Shown here: one piece after another, positions 1 through 11,760 of the stretch
How the letters are laid out: each line of letters begins with the position of its first letter
Position numbering within the stretch: position 1 is the first letter of the stretch
NCBI GenBank assembly: GCA_031308135.1
Contig: JAHLJT010003656.1
Location: forward strand, 52,181,665-52,245,664
From: Acheta domesticus
Taxonomy: Eukaryota; Arthropoda; Insecta; Orthoptera; Gryllidae
Reading direction: 5' to 3'
Length of the DNA stretch: 64,000 bases
The notes under the pieces: model-generated
What the model was told of the DNA's origin: nothing
What the model saw: only the letters and a program-made list of their open reading frames with translations
Database searches by the model: none
Program-made: the position numbers and the translations under genes

Positions 1-340
1 GTGTGAAAAACGGTAAGTCGAAAACGTTTAGAATTTCGTGACAAATAGTGGAGACGCAAAATACATTGATGTAACATGTGTATATTTAACAAACATTAAG
101 TATAAATACATGTGTGTACAAATTATACATTCGTTGCGTGATGGGAAACGTGCCTTCTCAACCGCCATGGTGTCATGGTGCAATAAATTGCATCTCTTAG
201 TATATTATTACTATTCAAAATTTGAAAATCGTTGATAACTGAACGGACTGTTTTGTTTCATTTTATTTATTCTTTTGTTTGTCCTTCGTGGTTCAGAAGG
301 CCTAAATCTGCCGAGTGTACCTGTTTCTGAATATTTTAAG
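1..340. other. Intergenic or intronic DNA, nothing recognised
   Basis: AT-rich unique-looking DNA. No coding similarity, terminal repeats or RNA gene was seen on either strand. Confidence 0.5.
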
Positions 341-960
341 GAGCCGCTTTGTCCGTGACGGTGAGTGTGGGCGGGGACGGGGAGCGTGGTCCAATGCGTC
401 GACGCCTCCCGGAGGATTATGGGGCGGCCGTTGAATAAGTGAAGTCGCGCGGGCGCTCCTATTGTGCGGCGCTTAGCCACCTCCCAGCCCCCACCGCTCT
501 CCCCCTACTCCTCCCCCACCAACCACTGGCACCGCTGGCGGCCACCGCCAACGCCTCCACCACCGCCGCCATCGCCACCTCCAACGCCAAAGCAAGCGCC
601 GCTGTCACCGCCGCCACCACCACTGCCGCCCCCAGCCGTCTCCGCCACCACCACCGCCACCCCCGCCGCCGTCGCCTCCACCGCCCCGATCGCCGCCGTC
701 GGCGTGGTCGCTTGGCCTTGGGCCCGCCGGCGGATTATCCCCGATTATCGAGGAGTGGCAGCGGCATCTGCCCGCCCGCCCTTTGTGGCTGGGCATTGTC
801 TGGCCGCTGCCCTCCGATGCCCAAATTTACACAGATCCTTTCCAGTCGACGTGTCAGCCCTCACTGCCTCCCGACCCACGCCCAAGGGCGGGCGTTCCAG
901 AGTCCCCCACAAGCGATTCACCATCCACTCGTCTCCGACGGGGAGACAGCAAGTGTCATT
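340..960. repeat. CpG- and CCN-rich low-complexity island
   Basis: The composition jumps abruptly to very GC-rich. From about 480 to 680 the sequence is an irregular run of CCN/GCC triplets (CCACCGCC-type). This opens long, biased reading frames rich in A, P, T and R in several frames at once, which is typical of simple sequence and not of a gene. The flanks (700-960) are still GC-rich and CpG-dense, so an unmethylated promoter-type island is possible. No TATA box, initiator or coding exon could be tied to it. Confidence 0.6.
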
Positions 961-1169
961 ACATTAAGAGAATCGCTTTGGAATTCACACCACTGATGGT
1001 TATCGTTTCCAGACGTCAAAAAGACCGAAGAATATGAAAATTCAGGATTATAAACACCAGGAGCCCACAACCCTGATAATCCCACAATTCTTGAACTATT
1101 GTCTTGAAGAATTGTAAACAATAGAATGTTGCTCTGAGATCTATGTTTAATGATCTATTGTATGTTGTG

Positions 1170-1171
<2 letters not shown>

Positions 1172-1229
<58 letters not shown>
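1172..1229. repeat. (AT)n microsatellite
   Basis: About 58 bp of uninterrupted AT dinucleotide, abutting the left terminus of the hAT element that begins at 1230. Confidence 0.97.
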
Positions 1230-1232
<3 letters not shown>

Positions 1233-4020
1233 GCGCGGATCCAGAAAGTATAGTTGGGGAGGGAATTTACTCTCACTCGTTTTCTCTAGTATATAATATT
1301 ATATCATAAACATGACAAATAATTTATTATATAATATAATATTCTAGCAAAATATTAAAATGATTATTTAGTGAATTACTGTATGTTGTAAAAATTTATT
1401 TATTTATTAGCAAAATCATTGAATTTAAAGTTGCTAAATGATAGACAATTATAATATAATTTTCCTTCTATTATTCAGTTGTGAATGTTTACGATTTCAA
1501 TAAAAACACAACAAATTTACGTAAATATTTACATTTTATTTAATCATACAACATAAGAATATTACATGTTTTATTTTTAGACTTTCACAATACTATTCTA
1601 TGGTTCGCCATTTTCGAAAATCGATCCACCACTTCTTCTGGCTTTAATATGATATCACGTGAATGTGTAATAACGCCAATCCAATTAATCTTTCCTGAAG
1701 CATTGTTTCTCGAAGCCAAGTTTTTAAACAGCGCCATGAGGAGAAAGACCGTTCAGAACTTGAGTTTGTGACTGGCAAAGTACTGAGAATCGGGAGAAAA
1801 TTTTGAATTATAGGATAAATATCTTTATCACATCTCTCAAGAGTTTCGAGAGCAGAATCTGGAAAGATTACAGTCACTTAAGCATTTTTGAAGTTCCCAG
1901 TTACTGCCAATGTGCAATTTCGCATTTCAGTTTTAAAATTTGCATGTCTTTGGCTCCTTCCAGTAAATTGCCAAATCTTTCAACGAGACAATTGATAACT
2001 TCTCTGATTTGTTCGGAATTCAAGCTAATCACATTTTCAGGAAACAGTAAAATTAAGTGGAAAGCATCTAGTACATCCTGAGAGAATCGTGATTTTAAAT
2101 CATGTATACCATTATCCAAAAGAGGAATATATGCAGAAATTCTGTAGAAATTCTGGCAATCTTCTACTTCTGGATTAGTGCGATTTGTTTGTCGACCGCA
2201 AGTTCGGAGCTTTTTCATATCAATATTTAATTTTTCTGTCATTTTCTTCGCATTGTTAAATATTTCACAAAAGTGTTCCTCTACTTCTTGTCGAGCGTTC
2301 TCCAGGGTTACAATCAATGATTGCACAATTTTCACTGCTTTTGCCAGGTCTATAGCTTTCTTTTGCAATAGGACGCTGAGTGGAAGCGTAAGCGATAATA
2401 TATCACTAAGGCCAAAAAGCCCTAAAATAAATTCACACGTGCACAATGCATGAACATGAACTGATGCCTTACCAGCCGTTTCCTTATTCTTCCACTGACT
2501 AATTTTTGTAAGAGCCTCAATAATCTCAGGTAAACTTACCGTAAATTGGAGAACTGCATCATGTCTTTCTACCCACCGTGTATCACAGAGCTGAACAAGA
2601 TTTTACCAAGGAATTGAACCAAAGCAGTGTTTTGTTTAGGTCTGGATGTTTTGAAAAAACATGTCACTTCCCTTATAACGTTGCAGACGTTGTCAATCAT
2701 AGATACTTTTGATGATTTTGATATGTTGTTATTGAGTTTATGCGAGAATCATGGTGTCATGACAGCATTCACAGCATCTTTTTGTATTTCTTTTACTGCT
2801 CCATGTTCTCCAAGCATGACAGGACACCCATCAGTACCTATAGCAACACAATTTTTGAAACTGAGATTTATTTTGTTAATTTCCTTCAAAACTATTTGCC
2901 CTATTGATGCCCCAGTCTACGAAATTTCTTCCGTCGTATTCCCGCTACTGGTCTTGTTAGTCTGCATATTGTTGCGTGGTATGAACTCTTCAGTTTCAGC
3001 TTCATCTTCCTCACTTTCGTCTTCGTCATTTAAATTCTTCGTTAATTCTCCGAAAGCATCAATAAATGCTACAAAATATTCTCTTATGCAAGGTTTATCA
3101 GTGTTCGTGTAATCAACATATCGAAGAATAACACTAATCTGAGCTTTGCCTGATATATCCGGAGATTCATCAAACATAGTTGCGTAATATCTTGAATCAT
3201 TTACACGTTTTATTGTTTTCTCTAGAATGTCTATTCTGCAACACTCAATTAGCTTATCTTGGACAGATTTGCTGATATAAGTTGCTCTTGATGATGATGT
3301 TTTCAGATGTTGTTCAAGGTTTAAGTCTCCAGCGTGAACCCTAAATCTAAGCAGAGCTCTAAAATTGCCTTCATTCTTCGTTGGAACGGTTTCACTTAAT
3401 AGCGGTACATCATCTCTGTCCACGTAGTGGTATATTTAGCTAGCCAACAAAATGATAGTTTTGATAATAGGAATAAGTCGTTTCCTGTTTTCTTGTGCCT
3501 GAGATAGACGATTTTCATCGAGGATATTTCTCACTTCCAAATTTGGGTTACGGTAGGTTTTAAGAAATTTTCCCGGAAATTACTGCGTCCTTGTGATAGG
3601 AATAAGAGCAATGGTTTTCTAAATGGCTCTTTACTCCAGTCACATTTTTAAAATTAGTTAACGGTCTTGTGACTAGAGCTCCCTATGGCACATTTTTTGG
3701 ATAGCCACCCTCATTGCGTGTTGTATACCATGGGCAATACTTACAGTATAAACCCTTTTTAACATCTGATAGAACGAGCCAATCTCGATATGTTTGAAAA
3801 TGCTTGTTGCTAACATAGTTTTTTACTATTTTTCCTGAAACAATTCTCGTCGATGTAGGAAAACTGTAGTCTTTTGGCGGAGTCCAAGGATTTTCCAGCA
3901 AAATTGCTTTAATTCGATCGTCAATATTTTCACCAATGTAATGCCCCACATCATTGGAAATCACTGCCAATGTATTATCCTGTATATTGTCTGGAATATC
4001 CTGAAGTCGACGGATGGATT
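1230..4020 (-). mobile_element. Degenerate hAT DNA transposon (Tip100/DUF4371-type)
   Basis: The left edge reads CAGGCGCGGATCCAG immediately after the (AT)n run, which is a characteristic hAT terminus (CAGG.GCGGATCCAG class). The interior encodes, right to left, an N-terminal zinc-finger region, a DUF4371-like region and a C-terminal hAT dimerisation region. A matching right terminus was not found near 4020-4110, so the 5' end may be truncated or interrupted by the AT-rich patch at about 4075-4100. No 8-bp target duplication could be assigned. Confidence 0.75.
1644..3970 (-). pseudogene. hAT transposase, DUF4371/ZMYM1-like, broken
   Basis: Four open segments on the - strand are in the order expected of this transposase family. 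3970-3683 has ENPWTPPKDY followed by a CKYCPWY cysteine motif (TTF-type zinc finger). 3423-2917 contains RYYATMFDESPDISGKAQ, the DUF4371 motif with the acidic D-E residues of the RNase-H-like core. 2446-1901 is the helical middle region. 1877-1644 contains LPVTNSSSERSFSSWRCLKT and LALLHIH, the hAT C-terminal dimerisation signature. The segments lie in different frames and are separated by stops, so no full-length protein can be made. The family is related to host genes annotated as zinc-finger MYM-type 1-like. The broken frames and adjacent terminus argue for a dead transposon and not a domesticated gene. Confidence 0.85.
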
Positions 4021-4029
4021 TAAAATGGA

Positions 4030-5240
4030 TGAAATGGTGGCTAGGGTCACTGCCTGAGTTATCTTCTGTTGCACTAATATATATTATTATATTTATATAT
4101 AGACATTTTTACTTTATTTCTTACTACAGTACTTCATAATATAGAGTAATTGTAAGTAGTAAATGCTGCAGTCGAAAAGGGTCGAAAAACGCGTTTCTAT
4201 CCTAATTTATCTGTATTTTAAACTAATTTGATTAGAGTGTAAAATGGGCTTGAATTGACAGTTTTTCGCCTCTGTAACTGCTATTGAAATATTCCTGGCG
4301 ATGCAAACCCAACATGCATGAAACATCAAGCGAAGTTTTTTGCATGCTGAAGATATTACTACACAGTTTCATTATACAGTCCAGAGAAATGTAATGTCGA
4401 GACGAACACCACTTACTAAAACATAAATATTGTAATATATTTTATATTCTTGAATATGAGAAGGTAATGATGGCAAACTCTTATCTCGAGATTTTGAGGT
4501 ACTGTTTTTGAGATCAATTGAATGTTCATCGATTTTTTGATGAACCTTCAAAATAAGTTATTAATGAAACGTCTTTCATTTTGTTTTAGTCAAACTATAT
4601 ATATAAACTTTTATGAACAACGACTACAGAGGCATTTTATATTTAATCTCATGTTCATTAGTAGTTTTATGTCTTCAGTCATTAACTGGAGAGATTTAAA
4701 ATGTATTTTTGATGCAGGGGAGCACATATCTTTTTACTTTTTCGTCTTAGAAAGAACTTCGTAAGAAGAGAATGTTATATGGTTCGCCGGATAACGGTGA
4801 TTATTTTCTTCTTCTTCTTCTAGTATCGTTTTGCGTAGTGTACAACTGTTTGATTTTGTCAGATTCGAATTTTAAGGTAATTCACCTTCCGATCAACAGG
4901 TCACAAATCACACGGTCAACAATTTGTAATGCCACTGTTGTGAGTGCTACACAGAATCATCGAAGGAGATTCATGGGCGGAATTAACAGAGTTCGTGCCA
5001 CTTCCGTCGTAATTACATTTATGCAGTTTAACCATCAGCTGGCGCGCCATCGGCACATCGCATGAGCAGGTGCGTGCAGCATTCAATGCTGCCTTCGAAC
5101 TAGGGGTGCTAGAACGGCACGTACATTTTCGGATTATTTGTAACGACTCCTCAATATTATACTACGAGTACTACAAGAAACTGCAAAAAGTGTTTCCAAT
5201 ACATCAGCAATTCTTTTGCCGCGCCAAAAGTTGAGCACAG
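4030..5240. other. Non-coding, nothing recognised
   Basis: AT-rich DNA. It has short open frames without family resemblance and a (TTC)n-like patch near 4808-4821. No element termini were identified. Confidence 0.45.
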
Positions 5241-5812
5241 GACAGGTAGATGTGGCTTAGGGCATTGATGTCACTGTAGTGTCTCTGACCGGGAGGTCCA
5301 AGGTTCGAGTCCAGACGTCAGGATTTTACAAATTAGCTAGGTAGCTGGGTCGAGTTCAGTCGCTATCTGGAGGAGAATCCTAGTGACCTGGCTGCTCTGA
5401 TCGGTAGTTTTCCATGGTTTTTCCTATCGATTCTTCCAGGCGAATGCCGGAGCAGTACCCTAACAAACGGGCCACGGACCGCGCGCCGATCTTTCCTTCC
5501 TCTTCCTTGTCCTACCCTCACCCCTTACACACACAACACACACACACACACACACACACACTGACTACACTACCACACATGCCGGGAGCCCGATAGGGAA
5601 CTTAGAGCTTGTCCCGGCATGAGGTTGGGCCCCGGTGGTTGGAGAAAACCCTAGTTGCCTATATTTGTTCAACGCCGGATCTCACCATCTAGTAGGGGAA
5701 AATCACCGCCACCTCCAGAGGAAAAACGTGCACTACACTTACGAAACTAATGGCCTTGGCAGTAGCATGACCTTAGCGCCGGGAAATCAGTAATCAACCA
5801 ACGAAAATTAGA
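5240..5812 (+). mobile_element. tRNA-derived SINE, family B, copy 1
   Basis: The head carries pol III promoter boxes: an A-box-like TGGCTTAGGGCATTGA near 5253 and a B box GGTTCGAGTCC near 5312. The body (TGACCGGGAGGTC, GAATGCCGGAGCAGTACC, ACAAACGGGCCACGGACC) recurs at 17760-18050 and 27300-27660. A (CA)n stretch at 5537-5561 sits inside the body. The 3' boundary is approximate. No flanking target duplication was resolved. Confidence 0.75.
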
Positions 5813-5824
5813 ACCTGAGTGTTG

Positions 5825-6535
5825 CTAGAGATGTGCTGAAGGCTTCAATTCTGTATGTCTGCGTGTATTATTGGGAGCGGCGCGTGCGCATCGAAGGCGA
5901 TCGACACCCCAAGCACGTGGGCGACGCCGCATGCGCGCAATTGGCACGTGCGGAGGGGGCGGGGGACTCCTCTGTGCACCTCTCAGCCTCACGGCCCTTG
6001 CACAGCCCCGCTCCCTCAGCATGCCCGCTCGCTCAGCACCTCTCCTCCTCCTCTCCTCCTCGCCCGCTCTCCTCACGCTCCCCCGCTCCCGCTCCCCCTC
6101 CACCCTCCCCGTCTCACGCTTGCTATCTCCCACTCTCCCTCTCTCGCTCGCCCTCTCCCACTCGCCCTCTCCCACTCTCCCTCTCTCGCTCGCCCTCTCC
6201 CACTCGCCCTCTCTCGCTCGCCCTCTCCCACTCGCCCTCTCTCGCTCGCCCTCTCCCACTCGCCCTCTCTTACTCGCCCTCTCCCACTCGTCCTCTCTCG
6301 CTCGCCCTCTTCCACTCGCCCTCTCCCCGCTCACCCTCTCCCACTCGCCCTCTCTCGCTCGCCCTCTCCCACTCGCCCTCTCTCACTCGCCGTCTCCCAC
6401 TCGTCCTCTCTCGCTCGCCCTCTCCCACTCGCCCTCTCTCGCTCGCCCTCTCCCACTCGTCCTCTCTCGTTCGCCCTCTCCCACTCGCCCTCTCTCGCTC
6501 GCCCTCTCCCATTCGCCCTCTCTCGCTCGTCGTCT
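5825..6535. repeat. 14/28-bp CT-rich minisatellite
   Basis: From about 6110 to 6535 the + strand alternates CTCTCTCGCTCGCC and CTCTCCCACTCGCC, giving a 14-bp unit organised as a 28-bp dimer, with roughly 30 monomers and point variants. Because the 28-bp dimer is not a multiple of three, all forward frames stay open and give S/P/L/R-rich (forward) or E/R/G-rich (reverse) pseudo-proteins. These are artefacts of the repeat. The preceding 5870-6110 stretch is GC-rich and irregular. Confidence 0.93.
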
Positions 6536-6599
6536 GCTTCCTCCGCCACGATTCAGCGGAATGGCAATCGCTTAACGCATCGCTTTCTCTAGCGTGCCT

Positions 6600-7575
6600 C
6601 TGTTCTGTTACTACTGAGTGCTTGTCCCTCCCCAGACAGCTACGTAGGCTTCGGACGCGGGTTCAGATGAGAATGAAAGGAACCTTTGCTTTGCATTTCC
6701 CACTGTCAAAACGTCAGGCGTCATTCTGCGACGCACTTGGATGCAATACGATTGAGTAATGGTGGCCAATTGCGCAATTCAAGCAGCTGGTTTCAGGGTC
6801 CTTGTCTCGAAATCGTAAAGACGAAGCACACATTATTCACTGATTGTTTACGTCGATCTTCATTTTTGGAATCAAGAATAATTTTTACTTTTTCTCTCAT
6901 TTTTAGAGTTATCCTAAAGTTTGAGAGCTTTTTAACTTCTTCACAACTCTACAACGAAATTTAGTAAACTAGCTATCAGAATCCAGAGTTTAACGAATAA
7001 ACATCCAGCATAAATGGGAGTCTAATTAAAGCCTTTACGAACCACCGCTCTCTGAGTTCTACCAACCTCTAATTTGCACAAAATGTTTTTGTTTTGATGA
7101 CAACTGAGCTCAGATTTTATTGTATTTCAATCTAAGGGTGTTGCACATCTTAAATAGAAATTTTTAGTCTTAAAAGAACTCATATTCATGCTATAATGTT
7201 GTTTATATTACGTAGAGCAATATCATGAAGGTTTCGAACACATAAGTGATTTTTAACTTTCCAGTACTCAAGCGTGATTATTTGGTTACACCATGGTCTA
7301 CATTTTTGTTGTTACTGCTAGAGATGGTGTCGACGGATAACAATTTATGTTTTCTTCAACTTAAGCTATAAGAAATACCTTTTGATTCGTTGTATTCATG
7401 TATGTTTTTCTTCCGGGCTTTTCCAGCTTTCAGAGAATGCCGATTCCCGGCTATCCACGCCGGGTCCCCACTATGGGGACACATATTAATCTTTTACACT
7501 AGACACACATGCGCGCTGCTCGGTCTGTGGTGAGCAGACCCACAAGGCCCTACGCGATAACACATTCATCAAAGA
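6600..7575. other. Non-coding, nothing recognised
   Basis: Mixed-composition DNA without recognisable coding or transposon ends. A small GC hairpin lies at about 7440-7480 (ATGCCGATTCCCGG, CCACGCCGGGTCCCC). Confidence 0.45.
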
Positions 7576-7577
7576 CA

Positions 7578-7665
7578 AGGAAAAGAAGAACCATGCCCGA
7601 GGCGGGACTCGAACCCGCGATCCTTGGCGCTGAGTCGCCTCCCGCTCCAGCCACCTGTGAGGCGG
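7578..7665 (-). mobile_element. tRNA-derived SINE head, family A
   Basis: On the - strand the B box GCGGGTTCGAGTCCCGC is followed by CTCGGGCATGG. The same block occurs at 19545-19632 (+), 35450-35530 (-) and 45960-46050 (-). The body would run toward lower coordinates (about 7480-7578). A cloverleaf cannot be folded well enough to call a tRNA gene. Confidence 0.65.
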
Positions 7666-7744
7666 CGTTTTTCCGAAAGCCACTGGAAAAGGGCCGTTGT
7701 GCTGCTCCGGAGCAAAAGAAAGCGGCTGGTTAATTGCTGAAAAT

Positions 7745-8035
7745 GCTCAACACCCCCTCGCCACCCTCCCTTGTCCACTTCCCCGCTCATCGCCCTCGGT
7801 CTCAGATCCTCTCTCTCCTTGTCCCTGCGTCTCCACTCTTTTATTCCCTCGCCCCTCGCCTCCCTTCCACCGCCCCCTCCCACACGCTCTCTTCCTCCCT
7901 CCTCACTCTCCTTTGCCTCTCTCCCTCCTTCCATCTCCCTCTCCCTCGTCCCCTCGCTCCATCGCTTTTTCCCCCTCCTCCGCTCGCCTTATTGTCCTTT
8001 CGCCCTTTTGCTACGTGGCGCTTCTTGGCCCTTTT
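7745..8035. repeat. Pyrimidine-rich (C/T) tract
   Basis: About 290 bp of nearly pure C and T on the + strand (CCCTC/TCC mixtures), giving overlapping S/P/L frames in all three forward frames. It is irregular, with no fixed unit. Confidence 0.85.
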
Positions 8036-8049
8036 TGATATTTCCCCTC

Positions 8050-8630
8050 CACTGGACCCCCAGGAGGCGGGAATGTATTTGCTAAAGTGCGATACAGTTC
8101 ACTGCTGCCTTGCGGCTTAAGCAGTTGACAGGGAATTAACTACAACTAATTTAATTTTAGCTTAAATCTAACTTTTTAGTTTGACATTGCACATTGCGTA
8201 CCAACTCTAACAAAAAATTTCTTTCTTTTTCTTAGTCCTAAAATGTTTAGTTTTTGTTTTCTCTAGATACTTTTTTTTTATTTGTTTTCATTTGCATCAT
8301 TCAGTACCTGTTTCATTATATACATAACCAGTTGTTTCTACTCATTCACACCCACTGCACTTCACCAGTCTTCTGTTCGCCGCGGCGCTGGCTTGCCTCG
8401 AAGCGCCCTTGGCCCTCGCCCCGGGCGATTGGGCGGTTGTAAGGCCCTTAACAAGCGCATTTGCGTTGTAATGCTGTGGGTCGCTCTTCCAATGGCACGA
8501 AAACGTTTGCGAAGAAGCAAAGAGAGAACTTGTGATTCGTCTTCCAGCCGCCCTTCCCTTCCCTTTCCCTCTCTCGAGGTCTCGAAGAAGTTGGTCGCAC
8601 ACTAACGATAAAGCATTACAATGTAAATGT
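8050..8630. other. Non-coding, small GC-rich patch
   Basis: 8380-8460 is GC-rich (GCCGCGGCGCTGGCTTGCC and following). No exon signature or family was recognised. Confidence 0.4.
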
Positions 8631-8635
8631 GAGGT

Positions 8636-8985
8636 TTGCGATGGTGTACCGGTTAGCGTAACGGCCTGCTGTACCTAAATCCGCGGGTTCAAACCCGATC
8701 GAAGCCGTGGCGAAAAAATTCTTCGTACGCCTTCCTCCGGAGGGGAAGTAAAGCCGGCTGTCCCACGTTTGTAGATTCACTTGCATGTAAAAGATCCTCA
8801 AGCCTAAATGAAGCCTCTGAGCTAAATTCAAATCGCCTGTTTCGTCGCCCGAGTTAATACCTTTTTTCTCCGCTAGTTGGTGAAAGGAGTGTAGCGAAAT
8901 TTGTGTGGTCAGACGGAAAAGCAGGCCTCATGGACTGAGTTTCGCCACGTAAAATAAGGCATCCATTCAATTCAATTCAATTCAA
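8636..8985 (+). mobile_element. Near full-length tRNA-derived SINE, family C, with (ATTCA)n tail
   Basis: The head has box A-like TGGTGTACCGGTTAGCGTAA (8643) and box B GGGTTCAAACCCG (8685). The central body contains CTTCCTCCGGAGGGGAAGTA and GTAAAGCCGGC, a block seen in widespread invertebrate SINEs. The element ends in a short pentanucleotide tail, TTCAATTCAATTCAATTCAA (8966-8985). The head-body-tail order gives about 350 bp and + orientation. Confidence 0.8.
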
Positions 8986-9479
8986 CGCACCCTCGGGAGT
9001 GTACGCTCTCGTAACACAACTACGTAGTAATATTCCTTGATAGTCCCAGCGTCCGCTCGGAATGATTTAGATCTTTAATTTCGAGAAAGGTAATTTAATA
9101 CCCAACTTCATCTGTTCTTGTTTCGTTTTGCTGCTGAGAAATCAACCTCGAGTCGTGGCAGCCACATTTCTACTTCAGTCCTTAACAAACTGCGAAGTAA
9201 TTTCATTTCGGGAGTGGCTAATGGAATTTAATGAGTGTACGGTTTTCACTTCATCGCTCGAAGGAAGTGGGCGAAAACTGAAATGAAAAAGAGAAAAATA
9301 AACTTCAAGTATTAGAATAAATGTAAATTATGTCACGTTATACGACTGAAAACGAGTTTCTTTGAAATAATCTCAGAGGAATGCAGGAGTAATAAATGAA
9401 CTAACACACGCACATATAATCAGTCATTAAACTGTTTCAAAATTTGTCCTTCATGCAGGCGTCACGTATAAGACCAGAG

Positions 9480-10250
9480 AGACGTAAACGAAGTGCAAGT
9501 GTTAGTGGCGAAGCCGGAAATCTTCAGAAAATAATTTGTTTCCTGCATCCACAAAGAAGATATATTCCGTTTCAATCGTTACGACATAAGATATCATTTT
9601 AAAAATAAGAAAAAATCGTTTAAGCTGTAGTGTATGTGCGAAATTTCAAGATCTGTTTTGCAGGAATCTATTTTGTTTTCGAAAAACTTCATTTGAAGTT
9701 ATTTGAAGTACTTTCACTCACAAATGCAATGAGTAAATTCAGAGATAACAGTGAAAATTGGACCTGCCACCTTTATTAGTCTATTTTACTCCATTCTTAC
9801 AAGAAATGTAAAGAAACATTTTGAGCAAATATTGGAAATGTCCCAAGAGCTTCATGTCAAGGCTTCCCAAAAATTAGTTAATGCTTTTCATTCAAAATCG
9901 CAAACTTGGAGTAGAGCCAGATCAGTAGGAGAATATTTATTTTGGAAGAAATCCTAAGAATGGTAGAGGCGATAGTGGTGTTCACGGACGGAGAGACAGA
10001 CGGACGTTTTGAAAAAATACACTTTTACGGTATCAAGATCCATCAATTTCTGAAATCGAACTACACAACGTGTTAGAGGGAGTAATTTACTTCACATAAG
10101 ATATTTGTTCTACTTTTTTGATTCAGGAATCCACAAAACAGGTTTTCTTTTGTCCAAAATTCTCCGCTTTTTCGCGCAGAATTGCATAACTTTCTCTATA
10201 CTTCGTATATTACTGCGTATATACGTATGTATACGGAAAAGTAAAATATG
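9480..10250 (+). repeat. Unclassified interspersed repeat R1, copy 1
   Basis: It shares with 46070-47665 the block GTGTTCACGGACGG/GAGACAGACGGACG, the phrase AATTGCATAACTTTCTCTAT, and a terminal stem-loop of ACTTTC-CTATAC pairing with GTATACG-AAAGT near 10190-10245. The weak reading frame at 9751-9957 (LHVKASQKLVNAF, SVGEYLFWKKS) resembles one in the other copy (LHIKYLQFLKNLF, STGEYPFCKKS). This suggests a shared, now decayed, coding or structured origin. Confidence 0.6.
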
Positions 10251-11750
10251 CACAAAAGAAACAATGAATTATTATAATAATTACATATCTTGTTAATACA
10301 ATTTCAGAGAATTAACGTCGTAATCCTTTCTTTCTAAATCTGTCAAAGTAATATAAAATAACACTAATAATATAAAATAATTTTAATGTAACATGTTCTA
10401 AAATAATTACAATTTATTTAATGTATTAATTACTTTTTGACATTCTGAGTGAAAGTCTCCAACACCGTTGAAGGTAATTCGTTCCAATTTTGTATTGTCC
10501 TGTTCATAAAGATATGGTGACAGTAATGATGTGCAAGGAGATAATGGGGTGGAGGAAGAAGAAGACTGTGATAAAATAGTAGATGAAGAAGTCAAACAAG
10601 AAGTTCCATCTCGTCCGGAGGTTGAGAGCGGAGCCACAGAGAGCGCGCTGGGGTGGGTTGGGGGGGGGCGCGGGGCGAGGTTGGGGGCGGGGCCGCCGGC
10701 GCCGGAGGTGACGCATGGGATAACGTCACCTCCCGTCGCAAGTTCCGCGCGAGCGACGCCGCGTGATAACGCCGTCGCCGTCGCGGCGCTCGTAAATCGG
10801 AAGTTGAGCGACAAACGGGTCCGAAAGAGAGCACTCTGACTTCCTGTGCGTTAGCGAGAATCAATCCTGCGCGTCATTTTAGATCTCTTAGAAGTGCATT
10901 CCTTCATATTATTACAAATTTGATATTGAGTGTGAAATAAAATCAAAATGTGTTCATTGACGTTTAGAGGCAATTTTTTTAAATTATTTATCAAACGGTA
11001 GGTGAAAATGACATTATCTATTAATTATTTTACATTTTAATGAATTTGTAATTTTGTAAAAAGTAGTTAATCTAATCTAAAATATTAAAGTCCAGGAATG
11101 GGATACCTCGCGTATAGTTTAGGTAATAAGTAATCAAAATTAATTTATAGAATACTTTAGATTTCACTTTGGTTTTCGTACAATTATTCAAAACATTGCT
11201 TGCGGTATTCCCTAAAACCCTTCTTTTATTTGACTCGCACATAATATTAATCAATTTTGAATAATTTCAGTAAGTGTACTCATAAAAATGCTAATTATTG
11301 CGTACTCTTTGCTCATCAACCAGTTAACTGTGCACTGTGGGTTCCGGTGCATTGGGTGGCTAATAAATGGATCGTATCGTATTGTTAATAACTTGAAAAC
11401 TGCAAAGACATCAAGTTAAATTACTAATATTTTTAATGATTACTTCAGAATATTTCGCGGGAAAATTATTAAATTTTACTAGAATTAATTAACTATTTCT
11501 GTTAAATTAATAATGAATTTGGGCCCCGTTCCGAGGCCTAAAATTTAAATAAATCGAACACGGGTAATATCTTCAGAAACATAAATCCAGGAGCCATGGC
11601 GCCTTTCCACAAGAAACCTTGCAACCCGCTGTCCACTTCTGTGTAGCAGGTTGCATCGCACCTCGATGCACACCGCTCTCCATAGATAGCGCAGGAACAC
11701 ACTTTTCACGTTTGTGCTCTTCCTACTTAAGAACTGTCGCAGCAAACAGT
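10250..11750. other. Non-coding with a CpG-rich island at 10590-10860
   Basis: The flanks are AT-rich. The island includes a G-run (GGGTTGGGGGGGGGCGCGGG near 10650) and CRE-like halves (TGACGCATGG, AACGTCACC). It could be a promoter or enhancer, but no transcript start or exon can be assigned. Confidence 0.45.
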
Positions 11751-11760
11751 AGTGTTTTAT

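Noticed and set aside
439..996. Open frame with poly-A/T/P residues in the CCN-rich island
   Set aside because: Triplet low complexity, with equally long frames in other registers and no homology seen.
1644..3970. Domesticated host gene of the ZMYM1/DUF4371 type
   Set aside because: Stops and frameshifts between all segments and an adjacent hAT terminus point to a dead transposon.
5833..6759. S/P/L-rich and E/R/G-rich frames on both strands
   Set aside because: Products of the 14/28-bp minisatellite, with no protein-like composition outside the repeat.
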